From: Pseudovibrio sp. JCM 19062 | Lineage (GTDB): Bacteria > Pseudomonadota > Alphaproteobacteria > Rhizobiales > Stappiaceae | Direction of reading: 5' to 3' | NCBI GenBank assembly: GCA_001310715.1 | Contig: BAXV01000048.1 | Span: forward strand, 1-29,580 | DNA length: 29,580 bases | Shown here: positions 1 to 8,996 of the stretch, in pieces | How positions within the stretch are numbered: the stretch's first letter is position 1 | How the letters are laid out: every line of letters starts with the position of its first letter | Notes under the pieces: generated by a model | Told to the model about the DNA's origin: nothing | Seen by the model: only the letters and a program-made list of their open reading frames with translations | Databases searched by the model: none | Made by a program: the position numbers and the translations under genes

Positions 1-4
1 GTGA

Positions 5-79
5 GCGCCCATCGTCTAGCGGTTAGGACGCCGCCCTTTCACGGCGGAAACAGGGGTTCGATTCCCCTTGGGCGTACCA
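5..79 (+). tRNA. tRNA-Glu (anticodon TTC)
   Basis: The cloverleaf is complete. The acceptor stem pairs 5-11 with 69-75, with a G-T pair at the first position. The anticodon stem CCGCC/GGCGG (31-35 and 43-47) encloses the 7-base loop CTTTCAC, giving anticodon TTC at 38-40. The T arm is AGGGG-TTCGATT-CCCCT. The discriminator base is A76 and CCA is encoded at 77-79. No obvious T-run terminator follows. Confidence 0.97.
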
Positions 80-268
80 CTTCTTCTCTTCCCACTCATT
101 TTTGATCTTCCTTGCTGGCATTACTGCACGCTCCGTGTCTGACGCATATTTGTGTGCCGGATTGTTTTGCCGTGTGTGTACGTGCGTCTGGCAGCGTGAT
201 GTGGCTGCCTTGAGGTAGAGGATGCAGCACATTCACAGGGATGGGTGGAATTTGCAGCAGGTGCGGGT

Positions 269-625
269 TTAGAACCAGCGGCCGTTTAGTCCTGCGCCGA
301 GGTGGTGATCGTCCTTGTCCACATCCGCCCAGAGTTTTTCGTCTGCCTGCGATTCCGTGGTGATGACTTTTTTTTAAGACTTTCGCTGAGTTGAGCGTTC
401 ATTTCTTTCAGATCATCGATGTTGTCGAGAACTTCGATGCGGGCCTCAGCAGTCTGGAGTTCGTTTTTCAATGTGGCCTTTTTCTTTCCAAAATACCTAT
501 CGGCATTGTGTTGCCGTTCCATTACCCGAGTCACAATTTGTCCCTCTTCGCTTTTCCAGCTGAACTTTGGTAAGACAGTGTATTGATCCGCCCGAGGTAT
601 AACGAGTTCCTTTGGGCAGCATCAT
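269..625 (-). CDS. Small charged hypothetical protein, frameshifted
   Basis: I do not recognise this protein. The clearest part (about 376-534) reads VMERQHNADRYFGKKK and continues as a charged, helix-forming segment rich in E, K and L. Two breaks are inferred. At the T8 run (368-375) a frame change lets the protein continue through VITTESQADEKLWADVDKDD to GLNGRWF and the stop at 269-271. At 611-616 a frame change joins the upstream segment PKELVIPRADQYTVLPKFSW to ATG codons at 620-625. All three segments look protein-like, which is why I treat them as one gene of about 118 residues. The start is uncertain; a GTG at 532-534 would give a shorter product. It faces away from glpR. No domain is assigned. 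Confidence 0.42.
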
Positions 626-824
626 GACAAACATGGAATTAGTTGCAGCCTGTCCGCCTTTTGTGGACTAGTAATACTAACTTAAGGGGAGGTCAGGCAA
701 GAGGACTTTTGTTTTAGCTGATCTAATGGTTCTCTGGCTGCATCTGTGCTTTTGGCTATACTGCTGTGAATCATCGCAGATTATGACTGGTGGCAATGTA
801 TAAAAATAATATCGGGGTTGTTTC

Positions 825-1637
825 ATGATGCTGGTTTCACGTCACAACTCTATTCTTGATATCGCGAGAGAGAGCGGGAAAGTGGAAGTTGACGAGCTTG
901 CCGCGCGGTTTTCTGTCTCTCCTCAAACAATCCGCAAGGATCTGAAGGAGCTGAGCGACCAAGGCTTGCTGACCCGTGTGCATGGTGGCGCATTGCTGGC
1001 GTTTGGTGTTGAGAATCTGGGCTATTCCGCTCGTAAGGATCTGGCTGGAAAAGAGAAAGAGGCTATCGGCCAGACAGCAGCGGGGCTGATCCCGGATCGC
1101 GCGTCCTTATTCGTGAATATCGGGACCACTACCGAAGCCGTTGCGCGGGCTTTGATCCAGCGCAGTGGTCTGATGATCATCACCAACAACCTGAATGTGG
1201 CGAGTACGCTGCGGCCGTTCTCGGAAAATGAAGTCATCATTTGCGGTGGTCATGTGCGTGCGACTGACGGCGGCATCGTGGGCGAGGCTGCGGCTGACTT
1301 CATTCGGCAGTTCAAGGTGGATTTTGCCGTGATTGGTGTGTCTGCTCTGGACAGTGACGGGGCGCTGCTGGATTACGATTACCGGGAGGTCTGTGTGGCG
1401 CAGGCAATCATTGAGAATGCGCGGCACGTTATTTTGGTGGCTGACCAGACCAAGTTCGAGCGTTCGGCACCGGTGCGCATTGGCCATATCTCGCAGGTGG
1501 ATACGTTTGTGACGGATACGCTGGTTTCTGAAGAGTGCCGGAAGCTGTTGAAGGAGCATGAAGTTCGGCTGGTTGAGGTCGATGGCAACGGGGTGCAGGA
1601 GCCGGCAAGCGGCTCAGAGAACGGCAATGGCGCGTGA
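825..1637 (+). CDS. glpR: DeoR-family transcriptional repressor, GlpR type
   Basis: An intact 270-residue protein of normal DeoR-family length. Residues 5-60 form the N-terminal winged helix-turn-helix, with VDELAARFSVSPQTIRKDLK as the HTH followed by LLTRVHGGA. The C-terminal DeoR sensor domain has the sugar-phosphate-isomerase-like loops NIGTTTEAVA (about residue 97) and ICGGHVR, and the segment LLDYDYREVCVAQAIIENAR that is typical of GlpR-type proteins. Family knowledge: GlpR represses glycerol-3-phosphate genes and is released by glycerol-3-phosphate. glpD and glpK lie about 17.5 kb downstream in the same window, with a candidate operator in front of glpD, which supports the assignment. 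ATG 825 follows a weak GGGG ribosome site; ATG 828 is an alternative. A bidirectional terminator follows. Other DeoR sugar regulators are possible. Confidence 0.85.
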   Translation: MMLVSRHNSILDIARESGKVEVDELAARFSVSPQTIRKDLKELSDQGLLTRVHGGALLAFGVENLGYSARKDLAGKEKEAIGQTAAGLIPDRASLFVNIGTTTEAVARALIQRSGLMIITNNLNVASTLRPFSENEVIICGGHVRATDGGIVGEAAADFIRQFKVDFAVIGVSALDSDGALLDYDYREVCVAQAIIENARHVILVADQTKFERSAPVRIGHISQVDTFVTDTLVSEECRKLLKEHEVRLVEVDGNGVQEPASGSENGNGA

Positions 1638-1665
1638 GCCTAATGTTCTTCCCGCATTTATTACA

Positions 1666-1691
1666 AAAGAGGCGCCCTTAGGCGCCTTTTT
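1666..1691. terminator. Bidirectional intrinsic terminator
   Basis: GGCGCC (1671-1676), loop CTTA, GGCGCC (1681-1686), extended by flanking A/T pairs. A T run follows on the plus strand (1687-1691) and an A run precedes it (T run on the minus strand). It ends both glpR and the convergent gene whose stop is at 1736. Confidence 0.85.
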
Positions 1692-1735
1692 CATGGTGTG
1701 TGTGATGTAACTGGAGCGTGCCGCCAGAAGTTGGC

Positions 1736-3026
1736 TTATGCGCGTGAGTTGCCGGTTTTTCTGGCCTCTGCAATGCGCTCGGCCAGATCTTTGTCCGGCT
1801 CAGGGGTAGGGGATGCCTTGTCGGCTTTTGCCGAAGAGGCGGTTTTGGGTGTTGCCGGTTTGCGGGTGCGCGGCTTTGTGGTTTTCGTGGCAGCGCGTTT
1901 GGTGCGCGTGGTCTTTGGCTTGGCTTCCGGCTTTGGTGCGCTGGCAGCATGGTGCTGAGGTCTTTCAGGACTTCATCATACTTTTCTGAGAGCGGCGGAT
2001 TTTCGGCGATTGCTCTTGCTGTGATTTGAGCTGCCAAATCTTTCAGTTCATTACGAAGATCGACTGCTTCTGCGATACTGGAATTGCTGTTGGCTCTGTT
2101 CTCGAGCTGCTTTGTCAGCTTCTCGATTGTTTTCTTTGCTTTTTCCAGATCGTTTTCGAGAGTTTTCATAGGCCCAGGCGTTTTTATATTTGGATTTTGG
2201 GAGGAGCGTTTGGCAGCTTTTTCAAGCTGGAGCGCGTGTTTGAGATGGTCGCGCTCTCGTTCGAGCGAACTGTAGCGGCTCTTCAGCTTTGTAAAGGACT
2301 GGGTGGCGAGTTCGGCAGCTTCCGCAGGTGAGGTGGGTTTGTGCTTGGTTTCCGCCTCAGCGGTCATTTCTGACACTTGCCTGGAGATCTGGGTTGCCAG
2401 CTCTGCCAGTGGGTTGTCCATGTCCTGAATTTCGGTGGTGTCGATTGGGAGGACAGGCTTGGCTGCGCCTTCTTCCTCTTTCACTTCCGTATCCAGCTCA
2501 CGGGTTTTATCGGTAGCGGCCTTGTCGTTGAGTTGGATGATCTCGGCGGAAGCAGTCTGATTGACGGCTTTTGCCTGAGTGTCGTCCTTTGCTTCGGCTT
2601 CTGGTTCCGTGGTGATGCGGTCATCAGCGGAGAACGGGATTGGTTCTGATGGATTTCTGCGACGCAGGAAGCGTGTTGCTTTCTGGGCCATGCTCTTGCG
2701 TTCGCGCGCTGACCTGAGTTGTAGGACGCTGAGCTCTTCCTTGAGCTCTGCAAGCTGGGCTTCTGCTGTTGCGCGGGCAGATGCGTTTTGCGCGAGTTTT
2801 TCCATCATGCCCTCGAGGCGAACCTCCATCTGGCGGATCGCGATGGCATGCTGGGCGCGCAGTGCATCCTTTGCCATTGTGGCGCGGGCATAGCTAATGG
2901 GATTGGACATCTCGATCGCTTTGCGCGTGAGACGTACAGCGCGGCCCCAGACAAAGGGGAGGGCGGCGAGTGCTAGAATGCTCGCAAAAAAGAAGCCAGT
3001 GCAATGTATAATGCAATTTCAATCAC
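1736..3026 (-). CDS. Membrane-anchored coiled-coil protein with Ala/Pro/Lys-rich tail, two frameshifts
   Basis: No function is assigned. After correction the protein has about 430 residues. It begins with a single hydrophobic helix (EIALYIALASFF then ASILALAALPFVWGRAV), then a basic stretch RLTRKAIE, then a long helical region rich in Q, E, K and R (LRAQHAIAIRQMEVRLEGMM; SRYSSLERERDHLKHALQLE; LEKAKKTIEKLTKQLENR), and a low-complexity APK-rich tail ending RKTGNSRA. Two breaks are visible. One is in the A6 run at 2986-2991, where one more A joins the membrane helix to the coiled coil. The other is near 1950, after DLSTML, where the APKPEAKPKTTRTK tail continues in another frame. The start GTG at 3024-3026 is the only good candidate after an in-frame stop. 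The family resembles conserved alphaproteobacterial membrane proteins of unknown function. Confidence 0.7.
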
Positions 3027-3103
3027 AAACTGTGCCTGATCTGTTGAACGGGTGTGAGGGACTGCTGCAGACTCAAGCGCATTCTCTCACACTCTAACTT
3101 GCC

Positions 3104-3133
3104 AAAATATAACTAACGCAGGGTTAGTTATAT
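3104..3133 (-). terminator. Intrinsic terminator of eipA
   Basis: A perfect 10-bp inverted repeat, ATATAACTAA (3107-3116) and TTAGTTATAT (3124-3133), with a 7-base loop. On the minus strand it directly follows the eipA stop and is followed by TTTT. It overlaps the stop codon by one base. Confidence 0.75.
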
Positions 3134-3728
3134 CAGAAAGGATTCCATGTTGGCTTCCTAGTAAATTTCAAATAGCCCATATTGATGCCAAGACGGGCAC
3201 CAACACCTGCGCGAACAGGGACAACAAAGATGTCGTTGTTGGACAGAACTTGCATGCCGAAGCCGCCAACGAAGTAGGCCGAGCCCTTCGCGCCAACATA
3301 GCGGCGATAGATGGCTTCGACGCTTGGCAGGTCGTAGACCAGCATCATGACGCGGGCGCGTCGCCACCCACATCAAAGCCCAGAGAGGGGCCTTGCCAGA
3401 AGATCTGGTGGTTTCCGGCGTTGCGTGTGTACAGCGTTCCTTCGCCGTAAGCAGCGCCTGCGAAGAAGGCGGCGGAGCCTTCCTGTCCAAGAATGTAGCC
3501 GTTTGGCTCACCGTACTGCTGGACAGCACGTTCAACGACCTTTGCGAGGCCGGTGGAGATGGAGCCGAAAAACTCGCTGCCTGCGGTGATGATATCTTTT
3601 TGGTGGTAACGCGATTGATCAACAGGCGTTTGTGCAAATGAATGTGTGTTCAGCGCCAGCAGAGCGAAACTGGCGCAAAGGACGATTGCAGCTTTGTTAC
3701 GCATATTGGCGAACAGGCTCGTCATCAT
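3133..3728 (-). CDS. eipA: EipA-family (DUF1134) envelope protein, one frameshift
   Basis: The corrected protein has about 198 residues. The signal peptide is MRNKAAIVLCASFALLALNT...SFAQ, placing the product in the periplasm. The DUF1134 core is plain: GEPNGYILGQEGSAAFFAGA, GEGTLYTRNAGNHQIFWQGP, SLGFDVGGDA, then RVMMLVYDLPSVEAIYRRYV, GSAYFVGGFG, and the C-terminal GVGARLGINMGYLKFTRKP. One base is missing near 3355-3361, between GGDA and RVMML. ATG 3726-3728 has a good ribosome site (GGAAGGAGAC, about 8 bases away). Family knowledge: EipA was described in Brucella as an envelope-integrity protein, under CtrA control in that genus. It is divergent from the YHS gene and chpT, fitting a CtrA-related neighbourhood. 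The final residues TWNPF and the terminator confirm the end. Confidence 0.88.
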
Positions 3729-3955
3729 GCCAATGTCTCCTTCCAAGAAACCCGAGAATTTGGATTGTTCAGAGCAATCTCAATGTTAAGCATAGTGCAA
3801 CGTTTAAGTACAACAAGTTAAAATGGTTTACATCTACCCAATGGTAAATCGGGGTATAGCTGGGTAAATGAAGCGTATCCCGTTGGCAGCTGTTGCAAAT
3901 TTTGTAACTGTGTCGAACTTGCCCATTTAGTTAATGCAGGTGATTCGGACTCTGG

Positions 3956-4441
3956 ATGGACATTCCCATGATTTCTGATGTTTTCTACAGAAAATTTGCA
4001 CGAACGGCCAAAATTCTCGGGTGTTCCATGCTTTTTCTGTCCAGCGCCTCGGTTCTTGCCGCAGAGCAGGAGCGGTTCACCTACACGCTTTCCATGTGTG
4101 ATCCAGTGTCCTATCAGGTCACGGAAATTCCGGAAAAAGGGCGTGAGGATGTCACGCTGGCGTGGGGCGGACGGATCTGGGCCTTTACCAATGAAGGCAA
4201 TCGGGAGGCGTTCCGACTTGATCCAGAGGTCTATGCCCCATTATTTCAGGGATGCGATGCGCTCTCACTTGCGCAAGGCTATCGAGCTGAAGGATTGGCG
4301 AAAATCTACCTTGTTTATGACCAGCGGTTGTTGCTGTTTCAGAGCCGGGAAAATCGGGCTTTGTTTCTAACCGCACCCGATATTTTGCTTGCCAAAGCAC
4401 AAAATCGTGCAAGTGGTGCAAAATGCGGTCCATATCAATGA
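3956..4441 (+). CDS. Secreted YHS-domain-like protein
   Basis: An intact 161-residue protein. The N-terminus (about residues 10-36) is a signal peptide with core ILGCSMLFLSSASVLAAEQ. The mature part follows the YHS pattern of alphaproteobacterial exported proteins: MCDPVSYQVTEIPEKG, LAWGGRIWAFTNEGNREAF, LDPEVYAPLFQGCDALSLAQ, then the C-terminal IYLVYDQRLLLFQSRENRAL. YHS modules are linked with metal binding, but this exported subgroup has no firmly known function. ATG 3956 and ATG 3968 are both possible; neither has a strong ribosome site. It lies 93 bp upstream of chpT on the same strand and may be co-transcribed with it. Confidence 0.7.
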   Translation: MDIPMISDVFYRKFARTAKILGCSMLFLSSASVLAAEQERFTYTLSMCDPVSYQVTEIPEKGREDVTLAWGGRIWAFTNEGNREAFRLDPEVYAPLFQGCDALSLAQGYRAEGLAKIYLVYDQRLLLFQSRENRALFLTAPDILLAKAQNRASGAKCGPYQ

Positions 4442-4534
4442 TGTCCTGCTTGGAATTAAACTGGCAGGAATGTACCTTTTTCGCCACATCTCGAATCAAT
4501 CATAGGGCCAGTTGGCCAACGTTCTGGAGCGGTT

Positions 4535-5191
4535 ATGTCAGTATTTAAGGATTTGTCTTCTCTTGATCTTTCCGCACTTCTTGTAAGCCGCGTGTGTCAC
4601 GACATCATTTCACCTGTCGGTGCCATCACAAACGGTCTGGAAGTGCTGGATGAAGAAGGCAATGAGGACATGGCAGATTTTGCGATGGATCTTATTCGCA
4701 AATCAGCGCGCCATGCTTCGGCGAAACTGCAGTTCGCCCGCCTTGCGTTTGGCGCTGCGGGATCTGCTGGTGCCTCCATTGATACGGGGGATGCGCAGGA
4801 AGTTGCTATCGGATACATGGGCACTGAGAAGGCAAATCTGGAGTGGAACGTTCCGCGTCTGCTTTTGCCGAAGAATCAGGTCAAGCTGATCCTGAACCTT
4901 CTGTTGCTCACCAAACAGTGTGTTCCACGGGGCGGGACCATTACCATCAGCATGGATGGAGATGAAAGAGCGCCGAACTTTCTCCTGAAAGCGGAAGGCA
5001 CAAATGCCCGAATCCCACAGGATGTGAGCGAGATTCTTTCCGGTCAGGAGCCTGAGCGCATTGATGCCCACACTGTTCAACCGATATATGCGGTTTTGTT
5101 GGCAGCGGAAGCAGGGGTAAATGTGGAGCTGCTGAAAGACGGTGATGCTGTCATATGCAAGGCAAATACTCAGGTTGCGGAGTCTGTGTGA
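4535..5191 (+). CDS. chpT: Histidine phosphotransferase ChpT
   Basis: An intact 218-residue protein. The phosphorylatable histidine is His22 in SALLVSRVCHDIISPVGAIT, the signature helix of ChpT. The second helix follows (MADFAMDLIRKSARHASAKL, FARLAFGAAGS). The C-terminal half is the degenerate ATPase-like fold seen in ChpT (LPKNQVKLILNLLLLTKQCV). Family knowledge: ChpT dimers relay phosphate from the hybrid kinase CckA to the response regulators CtrA and CpdR. CtrA is encoded 8 kb away in this window. GGAG lies just upstream of the ATG. The gene is followed 148 bp later by cheA, so it probably neighbours rather than belongs to the che operon. Confidence 0.95.
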   Translation: MSVFKDLSSLDLSALLVSRVCHDIISPVGAITNGLEVLDEEGNEDMADFAMDLIRKSARHASAKLQFARLAFGAAGSAGASIDTGDAQEVAIGYMGTEKANLEWNVPRLLLPKNQVKLILNLLLLTKQCVPRGGTITISMDGDERAPNFLLKAEGTNARIPQDVSEILSGQEPERIDAHTVQPIYAVLLAAEAGVNVELLKDGDAVICKANTQVAESV

Positions 5192-5253
5192 TTTCCTGAC
5201 AAAAACACTCACTGATTGTAGGCTGGATGAATCTTGCAATCTTTCAACCTATG

Positions 5254-5287
5254 TTAACCGTTTCGCTTAACACTCAACCTTAGTTAA
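5254..5287 (+). promoter_or_regulatory. Possible CtrA half-sites upstream of cheA
   Basis: TTAACCGT at 5254-5261 matches the 8-base CtrA motif TTAACCAT at 7 of 8 positions. Further TTAA blocks occur at 5267-5270 and 5284-5287. The spacing (9 and 13 bases) is not the classic TTAA-N7-TTAA, so this is suggestive only. Confidence 0.3.
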
Positions 5288-5339
5288 ATTTTGGAGTCTC
5301 GTGTCTGGGGCTCCCCTAAGCATTGAGTGGGTGCGGGCC

Positions 5340-8104
5340 ATGGACGATCTTCTCAGAGAGTTTCTCACTGAGACAAATGAAAGCCTGGATGTTGTCGACG
5401 TTGAGTTGGTGAAGTTTGAGCAAGAGCCGAACAATGCCACCATTCTGAATAACATTTTCAGGTTAGTGCATACAATCAAGGGCACTTGTGGGTTCCTCGG
5501 CCTGCCGCGTCTGGAAGCGATTGCTCATGCCGCTGAGACACTCATGGGCAAGTTCCGCGATGGTGTTCCTGTAACACATGATGCGGTAACCCTTGTCCTT
5601 GCTTCTATTGATCGCATTAAAGACATTCTTGCAGAGCTTGAGGCAGCCAATGGTACTGAGCCCGAGGCACAGATCGTGATCTGATCGACCAGTTGGAACA
5701 CCTTTCCTTAAGCGCTGAAAATGCCGAAGACGCTGAGATCGATGAGATGGCAGCAGCCATGGCAGAAGAAAAAGCTGCCGAAGAAGTGGACGACACGGAC
5801 ACCTATCAGGTTTTGGAACGGCCTTTGCGCCCCGGCGAAGTTTCGCTGGACGAATTGGAGCGCGCCTTCCAGGAAGCTGAAGTTGAGATTGAGCTGCCGG
5901 AAGCTGAAGGCGTTGAAGAAGACGATGAAGCCGAAGCCGAAGCTGCTGCCGAGGTTTCGTCAAAGGCTGTTGCCCCGACTGTGATGCAGGAAGAGGCTAA
6001 GCCGAAGAACCCAAGTGCGAAGGGCAAGGCCTCCCAACAAGGGGTTTCCAACCAGTCTATTCGTGTGAACGTGGAGACGCTTGAGCACCTGATGACCATG
6101 GTGTCCGAGCTGGTGCTGACACGGAACCAGCTGCTGGAGATTGTTCGCCGTCATGAGGACAGCGAATTCAAGGTTCCTCTGCAGCGTCTGTCCAATGTCA
6201 CCGGTGAGTTGCAGGAAGGGGTTATGAAGACCCGTATGCAACCGATTGGGAACGCATGGCAGAAGCTTCCACGCATTGTACGCGATCTTTCGCAGGAACT
6301 TGATAAGCCAATCGGCCTTGAGATGATTGGTGCAGAGACTGAACTTGATCGTCAGGTTCTGGAGCTCATCAAGGATCCGCTGACGCATATGATCCGCAAC
6401 TCTGCCGACCATGGTCTGGAAGAGCCTGCTGAGCGTATTGCTGCCGGTAAGCCGGCGAAGGGCCTGATTACCCTTTCTGCTTATCATGAGGGCGGTCACA
6501 TCATCATCGAAGTGAAAGATGATGGTCGTGGTTTGAACCTTGAGCGGATCAAGGAAAAGGCGCTTAAGAACGGTGTGACCACCGAAGCTGAACTTGAGAA
6601 GATGCCGGATCAGCAGATCTACAAGTTCATCTTTGCTGCGGGCTTCTCCACTGCGGCCAATGTGACCAGCGTGTCGGGCCGTGGTGTTGGCATGGACGTT
6701 GTGCGCAACAATGTGGAGCTGATTGGTGGGTCTATTGATCTGCGCTCCACACAGGGCAAGGGCTCCAGCTTTATCATCAAGATCCCGCTCACCTTGGCGA
6801 TTGTTTCTACGCTGATCGTGGAGGCCGGTGGGGATCGTTACGCTATTCCGCAGTTGTCTGTTGTTGAGCTGGTTCGTGTCCAGTCTAATTCCGAGCACCG
6901 TATCGAGCGCCTGAAGGATCGTCCGGTGCTGCGCTTGCGCAACAAGCTGCTGCCTCTGGTTCATATGTCCCAGCTGCTGGGGCAGGCCGAGGAAGGTGAT
7001 CTTGACGAGGACAATGGCTTCATTGTTGTCATGCAGGTTGGCAGCCAGTCCTTCGGTGTTGTGGTGGACGGCGTGTTCCACACTGAAGAGATTGTTGTGA
7101 AGCCAATGTCTTCCATGCTGCGCAACATCAACATGTTCTCCGGCAATACCATTTTGGGTGATGGTGCGGTGATCATGATCATTGATCCGAATGGCGTCGC
7201 AAGTGCGATGGCGAGCCATGCCTCCGGTACACTGACTGACACATTCGAGGATGAGCAGGACAATGAGGACGCTCTCGTTGTTGATGCGGATGCGCCAATT
7301 TCACTGCTGTTGTTCCGCGCTGGTTCTGACGAGCCGAAGGCTGTTCCGCTGTCACTGGTGACGCGCCTTGAAGAGTTTGATGTCTCCAAGATAGAGCGCT
7401 CCAACGGGCGTGATCTGGTTCAGTACCGTGGTTCACTGATGCCGCTGGTCTATGTGAACGAAGGGGATCGTCATAAGTCCGAGGGTGCCCAGCCGATGCT
7501 GGTGTTCTCTGATAACGGTCGTTCAATGGGTCTGGTGGTTGATCAGATCGTGGACATTGTTGAAGACCGTATGAGCATCGAAGTGGTTTCCGAGCGTCCA
7601 GGCGTTCTTGGGTCTGCGATCATTCGCGAGCGGGCTACAGAAGTGATCGACCTTGGCTACTATTTGCCGTTGGCCTTTGATGACTGGTTTATGCGCAAAG
7701 AGATCGACTCGGCTACCAAGACGAGAAAACTGCTCTTTCTCGATGACAGTGCCTTCTTCCGCAACATGCTGACACCGGTTCTGAAAGCGGCTGGTTACGA
7801 TGTGACTGTTTGCTCCAGTGCCCAGAGTGCGTACGAGCTGCTGGAGAAAGGGACCGAGTTTTCTGCGATCGTAACAGATATCGAAATGCCGACGATCAGT
7901 GGCCACGAGTTTTGCGAGAGCTTGCGCCGTGATACGCGCTTCCGTCATTTGCCGATTATCGCACTCTCCGCTGTGGTGACGCCTGCTTCTATCGAGAAAG
8001 GGCGTCAGGCCGGGTTCGATGATTATGTGGCAAAGTTTGACCGGCCAGGTTTGCTCGCAGCGCTTAAAGATGTTTTGACCAGTGGTATGGGAGTTGCAGC
8101 ATGA
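5340..8104 (+). CDS. cheA: Hybrid chemotaxis histidine kinase CheA with C-terminal receiver, one frameshift
   Basis: The corrected protein has about 921 residues, longer than ordinary CheA (650-750). Domains in order: HPt with His44 in FRLVHTIKGTCGFLG; an acidic Glu/Ala-rich linker; P3 dimerisation helices (VNVETLEHLMTMVSELVLTR); HATPase with N box HMIRNSADHGLEEP, G1 VKDDGRGLN and G2 GRGVGMDVV; a CheW-like P5 domain; a second CheW-like segment (ISLLLFRAGSDEPKAVPLSL to GLVVDQIVDIVED); and a receiver domain (LLFLDDSAFFRNML, phosphoacceptor in AIVTDIEMPTISG, lysine in YVAKFD). One base is missing near 5665-5668. Restoring a G gives EPEGTDRDLIDQLEHL across the gap. ATG 5340 is chosen because MDDLLREFLTETNESL is the normal CheA start. 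The stop overlaps cheW (ATGA). CheA-REC hybrids with a cheAWYBR order resemble the Azospirillum Che1 type. Confidence 0.93.
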
Positions 8105-8598
8105 CCCCGCATAATCTCGGCACCGTCAACGGCGATGGCACCCGTCAGGGTCTTGCTGAACACATCCAGTATGTGACTGTTGTGATTGGCAGCCAGTTGT
8201 TCGGACTGCCGATTTCTCAGGTTCATGATGTTTTTGTACCTGAGAAAGTAACCCAAGTTCCTTTGGCACCGCCTGAAGTGGAAGGCGTGCTGAACTTGCG
8301 TGGACGCATTGTGACTGCGATCAATATGCGCCGTAAACTCCACCTCAAGCCAAATGACAGCGATCAGGGCATGATGGCTGTTGGTATCGAGTACAAAGGG
8401 GAGTCCTATGGCCTCGTGATTGATGCCGTGGGAGAAGTACTCAACTTACCGAGGCATGAGATGGAAGCGAATCCATCCAATCTGGATTTCCGTTGGGCCG
8501 AAATTTCGGGTGGGGTGCATCGTCTGGAAGGGCGACTGATGGTGGTCCTTGATGTGGACCGTCTGCTTAGCTCCCTGATTGAACCTAAAGCCGCATAA
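8101..8598 (+). CDS. cheW: Chemotaxis coupling protein CheW
   Basis: An intact 165-residue protein of normal CheW size. It opens with a short variable tail, then YVTVVIGSQLFGLPISQVHD, the hallmark VEGVLNLRGRIVTAINMRRK, GLVIDAVGEVLNLP, and the closing RLEGRLMVVLDVDRLL. CheW bridges chemoreceptors and the CheA P5 domain at the inner membrane array. Its start overlaps the cheA stop by four bases (ATGA), so translation is probably coupled. cheY follows 31 bp later. Confidence 0.96.
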   Translation: MTPHNLGTVNGDGTRQGLAEHIQYVTVVIGSQLFGLPISQVHDVFVPEKVTQVPLAPPEVEGVLNLRGRIVTAINMRRKLHLKPNDSDQGMMAVGIEYKGESYGLVIDAVGEVLNLPRHEMEANPSNLDFRWAEISGGVHRLEGRLMVVLDVDRLLSSLIEPKAA

Positions 8599-8629
8599 AG
8601 CATACCTTCGAAGCGAGAGAGCCGAGTTA

Positions 8630-8993
8630 ATGAAAAAGTGTCTGGTTGTTGACGATTCCAGCGTAATCCGCAAAGTGGCGCGCCGCATTCTGGAGGACAT
8701 TGGATTTGAAGTCACCGAGCTGAGGACGGGCAAAAGGCGCTTGATGCTTGTATAGCGTCTATGCCGGATGCTGTTTTGCTGGACTGGAACATGCCTGTCA
8801 TGGACGGGCTGGAGTTTTTGGGCAGGCTGCGTGAAGAACACGGCGGTGATGAGCCGGTTGTTGTGTTCTGTACCACAGAGAATGATGTTGCTCACATCAC
8901 CAAGGCGATCCGGGCCGGAGCGAACGAATACATCATGAAACCGTTTGATCGGGAGATCCTTCCGCGAAATTTCAGGAAGTTGGATTGGTCTAA
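8630..8993 (+). CDS. cheY: Chemotaxis response regulator CheY, two frameshifts
   Basis: The corrected protein has about 121 residues, a single receiver domain with no output domain. It starts MKKCLVVDDSSVIRKVARR with the acidic pair Asp8/Asp9. The phosphoacceptor is Asp52 in AVLLDWNMPVMDG. The conserved Thr lies in VVFCTTENDV and the Lys in YIMKPFD. One base is missing near 8719: restoring it reads EVTEAEDGQKALDACIA. A second is missing near 8958-8962: restoring it gives EILSAKFQEVGLV and the stop TAA 8991-8993. CheY-P binds the flagellar motor switch. It sits between cheW and cheB in one operon. Confidence 0.9.
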
Positions 8994-8996
8994 ATA

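Noticed and set aside
23..232. Minus-strand open frame overlapping tRNA-Glu
   Set aside because: It runs through the antisense of the tRNA (ending WYAQGESNPCFRRERAAS), a common artefact of tRNA genes, and resembles no protein family.
5254..5270. Classic CtrA box TTAA-N7-TTAA upstream of cheA
   Set aside because: The two TTAA blocks are 9 bases apart, not 7. Only a weak match to the 8-base CtrA motif is kept as a low-confidence site.
5960..7219. 419-codon minus-strand frame inside cheA
   Set aside because: It is fully antisense to well-conserved CheA domains, is rich in His, Asn and Arg from mirrored codons, and has no recognisable motif.
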